Below are positions 47,093 through 57,283 of a stretch of 64,000 bases of DNA, piece by piece. Position 1 is the stretch's first letter; each line of letters starts with the position of its first letter. The notes beneath the pieces are model-generated. The model was not told where the DNA came from, searched no databases, and worked only from the letters and a program-made list of their open reading frames with translations. This stretch comes from Psychrobacter sp. P11F6 (GTDB lineage Bacteria > Pseudomonadota > Gammaproteobacteria > Pseudomonadales > Moraxellaceae): positions 3,306,574 through 3,370,573 of the forward strand of contig NZ_CM003594.1 of assembly GCF_001435295.1 (NCBI RefSeq). The letters are read 5' to 3'. Made by a program: the position numbers and the translations under genes.

Positions 47093-48805
47093 ATGAATCC
47101 AATGTACACATCTTTCAACGGTTATCTTGGTGGGCCGATCGGCTCTATTATTGGTGCTATTTTAATATTTATTATTGGTTGGCTGGTGGCACTGGGTATC
47201 GCAGCACTGGTTCGTAATGTATTATCTAGAGTCAATCTGAACCAACGCATGAACTCTTCAACGGGTAAGACCTACGATTTAGAAGGTATTATCTCTAAGA
47301 TTGTATTTTGGTTCATCTTTATCATCGCGATTTCTGGGGCGCTGAATCAATTGAATTTGAACTCAATCTCGACACCGTTTGCAAATATGGTCAATCAAGT
47401 CCTAGCATTTATCCCTAACCTTATCGGCGCTATCGCTGTGGGTATTATTGGTTGGGTCTTGGCTACCGTTGCCCGCACAGCTATCAATGCGGCATTGGCG
47501 AAAACGTCGATGGATGAGCGTTTAAGTGCTCAGGCAGGTGTAAAACCGATGAGTAGCACAATTGCCGATATGGTTTATTGGTTCATCTTGTTGGTTGTTT
47601 TGACGATGGTATTAGGTAAATTAGAGCTTGATGGTTTATTTGCTCCATTGACGAATATGGTTGATAAAATCTTTAGCTTTATCCCTAATATCCTCATTGC
47701 TGGTGTCGTCTTTGTCGTCGGTTATATCATTGCCAAAGTGGTGCGCGGCATTGTGACCAACCTTGTGTCTACTTTTAATGTTCAAGAATTGGCTACAAAA
47801 GCAGGCTTAAGCGAAAAAAACAGCTTGCCTAATATCGCTGGTTCACTGGCATTTTTAGTAGTGATCATTCCAACTATTATTGCTGCATTAAATGCATTAA
47901 AAATTGAAGTGATTGCTCGTCCTGCGACAAACATGCTGAACAAAATCATGGAAGCATTGCCAAACATCTTTATGGCAGTTGCAATTTTAGTCGTGACCTT
48001 CTATGTGGTACGTATGGTTGCCAATATCATCAAAGGTTTGATCGAAAACACTGAGATTAATCAATTGCCTGCGAAAGTTGGTTTACAAGAAACGATGGGC
48101 GATAAGAGAGTCTCTGACCTTGTTGGTTATGCGATTATCTTCTTTGCGATGTTATTTGCCTCAATTGCCGCCGCTGACTTGCTAGGTTTTGAGCCTATCT
48201 CAGCCATTATCGCCATGTTTATTGCGTTTGGTGCCAACATTATCTTGGGCGCAGTTATCCTATTTATTGGTTTTTGGCTTGCCAATATCATTGCAGGTGT
48301 CGTTGAGCGTTCTGAGCAAGGCTCACAATTCTTAGCAAACATCGTCCGTGTACTAATCATGGGTTTAGTACTTGCCATGGGTTTAAAAGCGATGGGTATT
48401 GCTGACTCTATCGTTAACCTAGCATTTGGTCTAACACTAGGTGCCGTAGCGGTAGCCTTTGCCCTTTCATTTGGTCTTGGTGGTCAAGAAGCCGCTGCAC
48501 GTTTCCTACGTAAAATGCAGGATAAAATGGACAAAGAACGTGAAGAAGCTAAAGCGAAATCTGCTCTTCATGCTAGCTCAAGTACACAAGAAAAAGTTGC
48601 TGACTCAGTTCGAGAGAACACTCCTGCTGCTTCAGGTACAATGACTAGTGACTTACCTACTAGCACTGGCGATACCAACAATCTTAGTACGGGTCATGTA
48701 GATATTACTCACGTTGAAACAAGTGATGACGATATCGACACCGGTTCAGATCTAGCGCCAAGTAATAAAGGCTTTACTGATATTGATAATAATGACTTAA
48801 AATAA
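47093..48805 (+). CDS. CmpX-like mechanosensitive ion channel family protein
   Basis: A 570-residue inner-membrane protein with repeated pairs of membrane segments; each repeat has the pattern F-x-P-N-x-x-x-A-x-x-x-x-x-x-G (FIPNLIGAIAVGIIGWVLA, FIPNILIAGVVFVVGYIIA, ALPNIFMAVAILVVTFYVV). This is the 'conserved TM helix' array of CmpX-type proteins. The last segment GLTLGAVAVAFALSFGLGGQEAA resembles the MscS pore helix. An acidic cytoplasmic tail (480-570) follows. It may act in osmotic stress. Confidence 0.83.
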   Translation: MNPMYTSFNGYLGGPIGSIIGAILIFIIGWLVALGIAALVRNVLSRVNLNQRMNSSTGKTYDLEGIISKIVFWFIFIIAISGALNQLNLNSISTPFANMVNQVLAFIPNLIGAIAVGIIGWVLATVARTAINAALAKTSMDERLSAQAGVKPMSSTIADMVYWFILLVVLTMVLGKLELDGLFAPLTNMVDKIFSFIPNILIAGVVFVVGYIIAKVVRGIVTNLVSTFNVQELATKAGLSEKNSLPNIAGSLAFLVVIIPTIIAALNALKIEVIARPATNMLNKIMEALPNIFMAVAILVVTFYVVRMVANIIKGLIENTEINQLPAKVGLQETMGDKRVSDLVGYAIIFFAMLFASIAAADLLGFEPISAIIAMFIAFGANIILGAVILFIGFWLANIIAGVVERSEQGSQFLANIVRVLIMGLVLAMGLKAMGIADSIVNLAFGLTLGAVAVAFALSFGLGGQEAAARFLRKMQDKMDKEREEAKAKSALHASSSTQEKVADSVRENTPAASGTMTSDLPTSTGDTNNLSTGHVDITHVETSDDDIDTGSDLAPSNKGFTDIDNNDLK

Positions 48806-48837
48806 GTCATCATTAACGATATATTTTGAATAAAAAA

Positions 48838-48860
48838 GACAGCTTAGGCTGTCTTTTTTT
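48838..48860 (+). terminator. Terminator after the channel gene
   Basis: The stem GACAGC-TTAG-GCTGTC is extended by A/T runs on both sides and ends in a T-run. Confidence 0.85.
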
Positions 48861-48919
48861 ATGGCGTCAACTTAGTTTCTACAAAAATCTCACTACAAAA
48901 CATCGCTACAAAATCATAC

Positions 48920-50335
48920 TCAGTACTTGGTATTTCGTGCAGGTATATTCAAATTTAATTGCATTCGCATTGACTCATTTTTACTTGCTGATAAGTTATT
49001 TGTATTTTGCTTTTTATGCTGTTGGTTTAAGCGCTGTAATTGCTTGGTCAGCTGCCGTTCACGCTGGGTCATCGGATCAAAGGGTTGAATCCATAAATCG
49101 ATATCAATAAAGGTGTCATTAGACTCGTCAATAAAATCAATGCCCAATACAATCACATGATGCAGCTCGGCTATTGGCAGGCGGCTCGCAACATCCTTTG
49201 CAATCTTTGCTAAGTTTGGCTGAATAGCCTGTTTACTGTGCTGGCTCTCAACATCTTGTCCATAAAATATTAATACATAATGCCGTCCCAAGCTCTCATA
49301 AGAGTGCTGATGGACGACATAACCTTCTTTTTGCAGACCATGTCCTTGTTTAGGATGTCTGTATAGAGTTCGAACCAGCTCATGGCGCGAAAATAAAGAC
49401 TCGTCCAATAGCTGCTGTTGCCAATAACAGCGTTTTATTCCTAGTGTCTCTTTATCAGCATTGTCTAGTACTTCTGCATCGAGCATCTCTATCATTTGGG
49501 TGCTTAACTGCGACCACAGAGCTGCCGCTTGCGCCATATGCTGATGATACATCTGCGCAGTCGTGCTTTTATTTTTGTAGGCAAGTGTCATAGCGACTAA
49601 TGCAGGATTGGGCTCATCCCGCACCTCGTATTTGATGAGTGCATTATCTACTGCGATAGCGTCCGTAAACAAAGTTGGGCTATGTAAAAACTGAGTGACT
49701 AGATCTGCTTCTGATTCAAAGCTAATGACATGATTACTGGCTGAAGACTGTAATTGCCCTAAACGATAATGCAAAAATCGCCATAACTCGCATGGTGCTT
49801 GTAGGCTTGCTAATATCGCCTGCCAGTCATGCCAGCTAAAAACTTGTAGCTGCTGCATACTGTCGCTCATATCCACCACCAAATCTTCCATAAAATAGCG
49901 GACACCAAAGCCATGAATGAGCCGTTTTAGGGATTGTCGTTGCTGGTTATTTATCTTAATTTTATTGATTTCTTCAGCTTTATCGGTGCGCTGAATATCA
50001 AAAACTAAAACATTATGGCTCATGTTGGCGTTATTTTTATGCTGAGCAAGATATGTCTTGTGCCATATGAGCGCGGCCTTTACTACCGCCATACGCGCAG
50101 CTTTAATATCGACCAGACTACTTTTAGCAGGCAAATACAATATGAGCTCAAGTAATGATAGGTTACCCAGTGGCAATTGATAGTGATATTGCTGAGCACG
50201 GTAACACGCGTCATATTTATGCTCAAGATTCTGCATATTGGTCAAAGCAATATCTACAGCATCTTTCTGCAAATAGCAGGTCAACTCATTAACAAGACAG
50301 TCATTATCAGATAGGGTAATAGATGAGTCAGACAC
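48920..50335 (-). CDS. Conserved hypothetical protein, unrecognised
   Basis: A 471-residue soluble protein rich in Gln, His and Leu, with no signal peptide, membrane segment or motif I can name. Composition resembles the neighbouring host genes, so it is probably a genus-level gene rather than a recent arrival. The C-terminal 50 residues (RQLTKQLQRLNQQHKKQ) are likely a helix with a disordered tail. It is monocistronic. Confidence 0.7.
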   Translation of the reverse strand: MSDSSITLSDNDCLVNELTCYLQKDAVDIALTNMQNLEHKYDACYRAQQYHYQLPLGNLSLLELILYLPAKSSLVDIKAARMAVVKAALIWHKTYLAQHKNNANMSHNVLVFDIQRTDKAEEINKIKINNQQRQSLKRLIHGFGVRYFMEDLVVDMSDSMQQLQVFSWHDWQAILASLQAPCELWRFLHYRLGQLQSSASNHVISFESEADLVTQFLHSPTLFTDAIAVDNALIKYEVRDEPNPALVAMTLAYKNKSTTAQMYHQHMAQAAALWSQLSTQMIEMLDAEVLDNADKETLGIKRCYWQQQLLDESLFSRHELVRTLYRHPKQGHGLQKEGYVVHQHSYESLGRHYVLIFYGQDVESQHSKQAIQPNLAKIAKDVASRLPIAELHHVIVLGIDFIDESNDTFIDIDLWIQPFDPMTQRERQLTKQLQRLNQQHKKQNTNNLSASKNESMRMQLNLNIPARNTKY

Positions 50336-50639
50336 AGTGTTAACCTTTTATTATCGAATGGACACGTTATATGGTAAGTTGCTATTGATGAGCATAACAC
50401 TAGAGCATGTTGAATATTCGCAAATTCTTTTGCTATAACGACAGGCTACCAACGAAAAACTTAAAAAATAAGCCTTATTAAATGCAGTCGCTTTCAGGGC
50501 AATGAGTTGTTATGATAATAGCAAAGTAGCATGATTTGCAGTCAAACTTATCGCTTATGGGCTGCCTTTGATTACATTTTTTAGAGACATTTATTAAAAT
50601 TATTTAATGACCATCATATAATAAAAAGGATTGAACGTT
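50336..50639. other. Intergenic stretch, nothing recognised
   Basis: A 304-bp gap between divergent genes. AAAAGGA at 50624-50630 is the ribosome site of the SDR gene. No other signal was found. Confidence 0.4.
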
Positions 50640-51308
50640 ATGAAGCGCTTTAAAGAAAAAACTGTCATTATAACAGGTGCAGATTCTGATATTGGTCGTG
50701 CAACGGCGCTTAGATTTGCACAAGAAGGGGCGAATTGTATAATCGTTGGTATTAATAACGATATTTTAGAATACATCTACGAGGATCTGCCACAGGATCA
50801 TACATGGATCAATACAGGTAACCACCTTACCGTAACCAGTGATATTAATGATCTGACCCAAACGGCAAGATTAATAAAGCATGTACGCGATAAATATAAA
50901 CATATTGATGTGATGGTAAACATAGATACTGCGGTCGGCATTCATCAGTCAGTTATTCCAGAACTGATAAAAACACAAGGCAATATCGTTAATGTATCAA
51001 CGCTAACGGAGATATCAGCAGACTGGAATATGGAGACCTATAAAGCTAGGCAAAGGAATTTAACTGATATTACAAAGAAACTGGCATTAGAAAATATACC
51101 AAATAATGTACGTATTAATGCCGTATCCGCTGGATTGGTGGCAACGGATATCAGCCCAAATCCATTTATTACCCACTCTCCACTAGGAAAGACAGCGACA
51201 CCGTTTGATGTAACCGCCGCTGTGATGTTTTTAGCCAGTGATGACGCTGCCATCATTACTGGTATGAATTTACCTGTCGATGGCGGGGTGAGTACGTTCA
51301 ATAGCTAA
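50640..51308 (+). CDS. SDR-family oxidoreductase with altered active site
   Basis: A 222-residue Rossmann-fold protein from ATG 50640. The cofactor loop TGADSDIGRA and the C-terminal AVMFLASDDAAIITGMNLPVDGG are typical of classical short-chain dehydrogenases. The usual NNAG is replaced by NIDTA, and the YxxxK pair reads Y-K-A-R-Q (METYKARQ), so the catalytic Lys is Gln. It may be inactive or act on an unusual substrate. It stands alone. Confidence 0.82.
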   Translation: MKRFKEKTVIITGADSDIGRATALRFAQEGANCIIVGINNDILEYIYEDLPQDHTWINTGNHLTVTSDINDLTQTARLIKHVRDKYKHIDVMVNIDTAVGIHQSVIPELIKTQGNIVNVSTLTEISADWNMETYKARQRNLTDITKKLALENIPNNVRINAVSAGLVATDISPNPFITHSPLGKTATPFDVTAAVMFLASDDAAIITGMNLPVDGGVSTFNS

Positions 51309-51356
51309 CTCAGTGCTTAGTTTTTAGCCATTCTTAAGATTCATCCTCACAAATAA

Positions 51357-51390
51357 AAGACCCCTTGACATTAGTCAGTCAAGGGGTCTT
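51357..51390. terminator. Terminator between convergent genes
   Basis: A 13-bp stem (AAGACCCCTTGAC with its complement), 8-nt loop, with a T-rich tail on the minus strand, so it mainly ends the acyltransferase transcript. Confidence 0.8.
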
Positions 51391-51426
51391 AATATAATAC
51401 AGATACTCATAACTCATTTAAAAACT

Positions 51427-52161
51427 TTATCCAGCTGAATTATTGATATCTTGTAATGGTTGAGATAAGCGCTCGGGATGTCTTGGTATCACCCCTTTAT
51501 ACTGAGCATAAATTTTTGGTAAATCCGCTTCGATATCACCACTAGGATAAACCAACGACATAAAGCGTATTTCTTTAGTTTTGTAATCCATCGCTACTGG
51601 CAAAATAGGTACACCAGCGCCCACTGCTAAATAATAGAAGCCTGATTTCCAAGTTTCAGTATATTGACGAGTACCTTCTGGTGCTAAACCCAAAAATAGT
51701 GGCTTGCCTGTTTTGAACTTATCAACACTGGCCTGTAATACTGAGCCTTTATCACTACGATCAATGGGAATAACCCCTATCCAGCTTAATAGCTGAGCAA
51801 ATACGGGCACTTTAAATAACGTATGCTTACCCATAATACTGATTTTCAAATCTAGGGCAAATAAACTGGGTATTGCATAAACCCCATCAATATTCGAAGT
51901 ATGCGGCAGCGCTAAAACTACGGCTTGTGAAATATTTGGAATCTCTCCAACTGTACGCCAACCCGCAGCTTTTAGCATAGCTGAAGCAATCACTGGCGCA
52001 ATTTTATTACCGCGTTTCGGGACTAAACTACCCAGCTGCTTTTTACTAAGCTTGGGCAATATTTTAGAGTTTACAGACTGAGAAGCAGCAGCTTTTGAGC
52101 GATTAAACAACTTTGATGTCATGACGGCACCACATAATAAAAGATACCTACATAATAACAT
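51427..52161 (-). CDS. PlsC-like 1-acyl-glycerol-3-phosphate acyltransferase family protein
   Basis: An acyltransferase with the HxxxxD motif in PHTSNIDG, a substrate loop IPIDRSDKGS and APEGTR, all typical of the PlsC family. The usual role is acyl transfer to lysophosphatidic acid at the inner membrane, but short relatives of this type act on other lipids. ATG 52122 (MTSKLFNRS) is a possible start 13 codons inside. Confidence 0.85.
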   Translation of the reverse strand: MLLCRYLLLCGAVMTSKLFNRSKAAASQSVNSKILPKLSKKQLGSLVPKRGNKIAPVIASAMLKAAGWRTVGEIPNISQAVVLALPHTSNIDGVYAIPSLFALDLKISIMGKHTLFKVPVFAQLLSWIGVIPIDRSDKGSVLQASVDKFKTGKPLFLGLAPEGTRQYTETWKSGFYYLAVGAGVPILPVAMDYKTKEIRFMSLVYPSGDIEADLPKIYAQYKGVIPRHPERLSQPLQDINNSAG

Positions 52162-52249
52162 TAAGCTTATACAACTAAATTGAATTTTATAGGCTTTTAT
52201 TGCTTGCCAGCTTACCGGTTTATAAACTTATATAAATATATAGAGCCCA

Positions 52250-54136
52250 TTAGGATATGTCAGCCAAATTGCCTTTATTCTCAAGCCAAACCTTGCGATC
52301 AGCAGCCCGTTTTTTAGCCAACAGCATATCCATCACGCTATTAGTCAACACCATGTCATCCATATCTAGCTGAACTAAACGCCGAGTATCACGGTTCATG
52401 GTCGTCTCACGTAACTGCTCTGCACTCATTTCACCCAAGCCTTTAAAACGGGTAATCTGCGCTTTTTTATTGCCCGGCACATTGGCCAAAATATGCTGAA
52501 GCTCAGGCTCATCTAACGCATAATGCACCTCTTTGCCCACGTCTACTCGATATAACGGCGGCATGGCGACAAATAAATGACCCGCATCCACCAAGACAGG
52601 AAAATGCTTAACAAACAAAGCGCAGATCAACGTGGCGATATGCAGACCATCAGAATCCGCATCCGCTAAGATACACACTTTGTCATACCGCAGCTCAGAC
52701 AAATCATCAGATGCCGGATCGACACCGATAGCAATGGCGATATCATGAATCTCTTGGCTTGAAAGCACCGTATCTGATGAGACCTCCCACGTATTCAAAA
52801 TCTTACCACGCAGCGGTAATATCGCTTGATAATGACGGTCGCGAGCTTGCTTAGCACTACCACCGGCAGAATCACCTTCTACCAAGAATAGCTCTGCCCC
52901 ATCGCGTAAGTCACCACGGCAATCGGCTAACTTACCCGGTAAAGCAGGACCTTGGGTAATTTTTTTACGTGCGACTTTTTTCGCAGATTTAAGACGACGT
53001 CCTGCCTTATTAATGGCGAGCTCTGCAATCTGCGCGCCCATATCCGCATGCTGATTTAACCATAAACTAAAGGCATCTTTTGCCAATGTTTGTACCGCTG
53101 CCGCCGCCTCACGACTGGATAAACGCTCTTTGGTCTGTCCAGAAAATTGCGGCTCAGAAAATTTAAGCGATAGGATATAGTTCACCCCATCCCAGACATC
53201 TTCTGCCGTTAGCTTGACACTACGTGGTAGCAAATTATGAATATCGCAAAACTCACGCAATGCCTCTAAGATACCCGTTCGCAGACCATTGACGTGCGTA
53301 CCGCCCTGAGCCGTAGGGATAAGGTTCACATAACTTTCTTGAATCGGCGTGCCACCATCAGGCAACCAAGACAAGGCAAAGGTAATAGCAGCACGTTCGC
53401 CCGCTTTCGCATCGTAATTATAATAAAACGGTGCTTCAGGTAAGGTTTCTAAACCATCCAACTGTTCGCTTAGATATTCGACCACTCCGTCAGTAAACTG
53501 CCAAACCACCTTTTCATTATTAATATCATCGACAAATTCAATCGTCAATCCAGCGGCCAATACCGCTTTGGCTTTTAGATTGTGCTTGAGCTGCTTGACA
53601 TTAAATTTAGGCGTATCAAAAAAGCGACCATCTGCCCAAAAATGTACTCTGGTACCACGTTTGCGTTTGTTTGAGCTGATTGCTTCAGTTAACGGCGTAA
53701 CTGGTGCGCCATTTTCAAACGCCATATCAAACTGTGTACTATCACGCCATACCGTCACTTCGACGCGTGTGGATAAAGCATTGACGACAGAGATACCCAC
53801 ACCATGCAGACCGCCTGACACCTCATAATTAGAAGTCGAAAACTTCCCACCAGCATGCAAACGAGTTAAAATCAGCTCAATCCCTGACTGATTAAACTCA
53901 GGATGAATATCAGTCGGCATACCACGCCCATCATCTTCGACAGACAACGAGCCATCACTATGCAGTTGCACCTTGAGGGTTTTCGCATAACCCGCCAACG
54001 CTTCATCGACGGAGTTATCAATGACCTCTTGCGCCAGATGGTTCGGGCGCGTGGTATCGGTATACATACCTGGGCGACGACGTACTGGCTCAAGCCCTTC
54101 TAAAACTTCTAACGATTGCGCATTATATTGACTCAC
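52250..54136 (-). CDS. parE: DNA topoisomerase IV subunit B
   Basis: ParE is the ATPase subunit of topoisomerase IV, which unlinks daughter chromosomes. The 628 residues (E. coli 630) carry the GHKL ATPase motifs (EVIDNSVDEALAG, DDGRGMPTD, GGLHGVGISVVNALS) and the Toprim core (FLVEGDSAGGSA, LADADSDGLHI). It lies downstream of the yqiA-like gene on the same strand, an arrangement also seen in E. coli. Confidence 0.96.
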   Translation of the reverse strand: MSQYNAQSLEVLEGLEPVRRRPGMYTDTTRPNHLAQEVIDNSVDEALAGYAKTLKVQLHSDGSLSVEDDGRGMPTDIHPEFNQSGIELILTRLHAGGKFSTSNYEVSGGLHGVGISVVNALSTRVEVTVWRDSTQFDMAFENGAPVTPLTEAISSNKRKRGTRVHFWADGRFFDTPKFNVKQLKHNLKAKAVLAAGLTIEFVDDINNEKVVWQFTDGVVEYLSEQLDGLETLPEAPFYYNYDAKAGERAAITFALSWLPDGGTPIQESYVNLIPTAQGGTHVNGLRTGILEALREFCDIHNLLPRSVKLTAEDVWDGVNYILSLKFSEPQFSGQTKERLSSREAAAAVQTLAKDAFSLWLNQHADMGAQIAELAINKAGRRLKSAKKVARKKITQGPALPGKLADCRGDLRDGAELFLVEGDSAGGSAKQARDRHYQAILPLRGKILNTWEVSSDTVLSSQEIHDIAIAIGVDPASDDLSELRYDKVCILADADSDGLHIATLICALFVKHFPVLVDAGHLFVAMPPLYRVDVGKEVHYALDEPELQHILANVPGNKKAQITRFKGLGEMSAEQLRETTMNRDTRRLVQLDMDDMVLTNSVMDMLLAKKRAADRKVWLENKGNLADIS

Positions 54137-54246
54137 AAATGCATCCTTAACGATTCATGTCTGATTAATTCTATTCAACCATTATAACCAAAAATAGCGA
54201 CGTTAAGGTTAATAGTCCATCGCTCACGTCATATAATGTCGCCTGT

Positions 54247-54879
54247 TTAGACTCGTACTAAATCTTGTAGCATATTTATCACCATCGGCAACTGCTCACC
54301 AAAGTCACTAAACCGATGATCGCCACCCGCTTGTAAAATAACCGTACTCCCTTGCTGTTGATAAAAGGCTTTAGACAATTCAGGATTTAATAACTCATCG
54401 CCTTCTTTAATAAATACAGCAATTTTTTTAGGATAATGAACTTCTGATAACTGATGATCTGCAAACCATTGCAAATCTGAGTGAGTAATATTCCAACCGC
54501 CCGCTGTGGTATGCAGAATTTCATTGTTTAACACCTCACCTTCCCCATCAGTATTTGCCAACAACTCATTAGCAAAACGCTGCAGCGTAATATGTGGCTG
54601 CGTACTAGGATTTAATAGTAAAGCCGCACAGCCTGTATGATTGCTCACCAAGGTAGAAAAATAGCCACCCAATGAGCTACCAACGAATACAACTTTTGAG
54701 TCGCTGCCCCATTCCTCAACTAGACTTATCAGTTTATCGAACACGTCTTGTGGCGATTTATTCAAATCGGGACGCAGTACATTAATATCAGGGTGATGAT
54801 GCTGGCAGTATTTTTCTAATAGCATTCCCTTGGTAGAGTTCGCATCACTGTCCAGTCCATGGATATAAATCAAGTTCAC
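54247..54879 (-). CDS. yqiA: YqiA-like alpha/beta-hydrolase (esterase)
   Basis: A 210-residue alpha/beta hydrolase: YIHGLDSDANSTKG, nucleophile elbow G67-S-S69-L-G71, and catalytic His in GGDHRFSDF. This matches the YqiA/UPF0227 esterases. It is 110 nt upstream of parE on the same strand, as in E. coli. Confidence 0.88.
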   Translation of the reverse strand: MNLIYIHGLDSDANSTKGMLLEKYCQHHHPDINVLRPDLNKSPQDVFDKLISLVEEWGSDSKVVFVGSSLGGYFSTLVSNHTGCAALLLNPSTQPHITLQRFANELLANTDGEGEVLNNEILHTTAGGWNITHSDLQWFADHQLSEVHYPKKIAVFIKEGDELLNPELSKAFYQQQGSTVILQAGGDHRFSDFGEQLPMVINMLQDLVRV

Positions 54880-55067
54880 GTATCATCTCACTTATTAATT
54901 TTGTTATGATTATCTTATATAGACTAGTGACGCTAAGCATAGCACCCGCCAAACAAAAATAATAACAATAAAACGGCACACCATTAGTCAGTATTTGCGA
55001 CATAATAATGTTGCCATAATAGTTTTATGCAAGTCAAAGGAATGACGATAATAGCCATGGAGTCGCC

Positions 55068-55328
55068 ATGAACCAACAGTTTGAGCTGTTTGAGATTGCC
55101 AATCCATGCATTGGTCTTTGCCAAAGCAATAAAAAAGGCTATTGCTTTGGTTGCCTGCGCAGTCGAACGGAGCGCCGGCGATGGCATGATATGACGACAG
55201 AGCAGCAACGCGAGGTGCTAAGGCTTATCGCAGGACGTAAGCTGCGTATAGAGCAAATGAGACAGCGTAAGGGCGAGCAGTTGGGGTTTGATTTTGAAGA
55301 AGTGGTTGAGACTGGTGAGTTGTTTTAA
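55068..55328 (+). CDS. DUF1289 domain protein
   Basis: An 86-residue protein with the DUF1289 cysteine cluster: NPCIGLCQSNKKGYCFGCLRS followed by RRRW. The four Cys probably bind a metal. The family is common in proteobacteria and its function is unknown. Confidence 0.88.
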   Translation: MNQQFELFEIANPCIGLCQSNKKGYCFGCLRSRTERRRWHDMTTEQQREVLRLIAGRKLRIEQMRQRKGEQLGFDFEEVVETGELF

Positions 55329-55338
55329 ATAATAAATG

Positions 55339-57126
55339 TTAACTCTGTTTCACAAAAAATTCAGATTTATTTTTGATAGAAGAACTTAACTTAACTCCAA
55401 TCTCACCATTGCTAATCTCGTCAATATTTTGATCATTAATTTTAAGTGATAAAATATTAACCTTACTATAATCACCATTTTTCTCGACGTATAAGTTCAT
55501 TCCTACTTTTAAACTTATACCATTCAACTCTATTATCGCTATGGTTCCAGAAGAGAAATACTCTTGCGGAACGCCTAATGATATTAAATTTTTAGGTTTT
55601 AGTTCTACGAGACCATATTCGAACAAGCCATCACGAACCTCAGATTTTGAAAGCACTTCATCTTCAATTAGAAAGTATGCCTTGTATAGATCATATGTAG
55701 TAAGTAATCCGCGTTTATCTAAAACGGCATCTTTTATCTGATTTTCACTAAATGGAGGGTTTTTTCTTGAATTTGGCGACATATACCTTTGATGGTTTAC
55801 AATATAAAGACCATAAACATCGAATTTGTTTCTTTGTTCTGCTCGACGATATCTTATCTTGCTTACTTGAGAACAATCTTTATCCGTTGAAGTTCCACCA
55901 ATGCCCTTAATTTCGATTACTAAAAACTTATCCGCACAATCTACTTGAATATCTTCCTCTAGTACGTCAGGATTCGTCTCATCAAGATTAACAACGTTAG
56001 AAAACTCTAACCAATTAAGATAATATTCTATAGCTAAAACAAGCTTATCCCCTGATTCTGATATCAAGTCTCTAAGAAAAGAATATCGAATTTTAATGTT
56101 TTCTATTGCTTTTACATTAGCCTCAACATCTTTGATATATTTTTTTTCAATATCTTTTCTCTTATCAAATAATTTGACCTCACCAGGTAAGGGATAATCA
56201 CCGTTATCAAGCCAACCAAATTGCCCATGAAATGGGAATAAATTTGGAAATAATTCTGATAAATGATTATTAAATAGTTCAAGTAAAAATAACTCTTTAT
56301 TATTAATGCACGGAAAAACAAGTACCGTCCCTTCTGTATGAACATGACAAAAAGAGATAATTTCATTATCATTATTTAAAAGTAGTGGTATGAAATTATC
56401 ATATTTCATCTGTCTACCTTCTTTACTATTCCAGTAAGTTGGATGACTAAAAGTTAACTCGTAACTTGAATTGTCCGCATACTTTAGAAGTAAAGGCGTA
56501 AGTATAGCTTCCTTATTTGGAGACTTCATTTTTTTACCAGTTTTGTTATAGCAATCAGGGAAATCGCTATAAAATGCTGTATTACTAAAATCTGTTTGCT
56601 TTACTATTCTATTTTGATGTGAGGTAATCTCTACTTGTTGGTAAGTAACTACCTCTTGTCCACTCGCAAATATAATAACAATTGATTCTTTATTTAGTAT
56701 GTTATTGACTTCTTTAGATAGAAACCAAGTCGCATACGCTCTAGGATTAAATATTTTTTCTGGAAATACGCTAAGTAATGCGTGTGTAGATTGGCCTGTT
56801 ACATCATCTAGACAAACCTGACTATCTTCAAAATTTTCCTTTTCGTGAAAGTCCATATTAAATACAAGAATATCATGTTCATGAGTATTAACTGGCTGCG
56901 AATAGTTTAATTTTAAAAAGTGTTCTGGTTTTATTCTATCATTCGGGACTCGAACCAGTTTACCCAAAGAACCTATACTACAGTTGTATGAATCCTCTTT
57001 AAAAGACTGTAAAACTGATTCATCTAAATCAAAAAGACAAATCAATGGTGTTTCATGAACAGACTTATATTCTTGTTCTACTTTGGTTTTGCCTTCGGAA
57101 CTACCCTGTTTTTTTCTAGCAAACAT
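55339..57126 (-). CDS. Unrecognised protein with a PD-(D/E)xK nuclease motif
   Basis: I do not recognise this 595-residue protein as a whole. At 390-410 it has EEDIQVDCADKFLVIEIKG, the D...ExK arrangement of restriction-like nucleases (D392 or D396, E405, K407) followed by Q420/K423. The N-terminal 320 residues match nothing I know; the last 130 look beta-rich. It is markedly AT-rich against its neighbours and stands alone between a DUF1289 gene and the rRNA terminator, with AAGGA before the ATG. It may be an acquired defence nuclease; that is inference. Confidence 0.7.
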   Translation of the reverse strand: MFARKKQGSSEGKTKVEQEYKSVHETPLICLFDLDESVLQSFKEDSYNCSIGSLGKLVRVPNDRIKPEHFLKLNYSQPVNTHEHDILVFNMDFHEKENFEDSQVCLDDVTGQSTHALLSVFPEKIFNPRAYATWFLSKEVNNILNKESIVIIFASGQEVVTYQQVEITSHQNRIVKQTDFSNTAFYSDFPDCYNKTGKKMKSPNKEAILTPLLLKYADNSSYELTFSHPTYWNSKEGRQMKYDNFIPLLLNNDNEIISFCHVHTEGTVLVFPCINNKELFLLELFNNHLSELFPNLFPFHGQFGWLDNGDYPLPGEVKLFDKRKDIEKKYIKDVEANVKAIENIKIRYSFLRDLISESGDKLVLAIEYYLNWLEFSNVVNLDETNPDVLEEDIQVDCADKFLVIEIKGIGGTSTDKDCSQVSKIRYRRAEQRNKFDVYGLYIVNHQRYMSPNSRKNPPFSENQIKDAVLDKRGLLTTYDLYKAYFLIEDEVLSKSEVRDGLFEYGLVELKPKNLISLGVPQEYFSSGTIAIIELNGISLKVGMNLYVEKNGDYSKVNILSLKINDQNIDEISNGEIGVKLSSSIKNKSEFFVKQS

Positions 57127-57234
57127 CTAAAATCCTTATTAAAAGTATAACTTCTTCTAGGAAGGTAAATAGCATCTTAAGTAGATAATGTATCAGTAAA
57201 ATAGATTTCATTCATTAAAAATCTACACGCAAAG

Positions 57235-57268
57235 AAAACCCCCTTCTGCATAAGCAGAAGGGGGTTTT
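57235..57268 (-). terminator. rRNA operon 1 terminator
   Basis: A perfect 15-bp stem (AAAACCCCCTTCTGC with its complement), loop of 4, 16 nt past the 5S gene. An identical copy is at 63372-63405. Confidence 0.92.
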
Positions 57269-57283
57269 ACTTTAGAATAGAGA

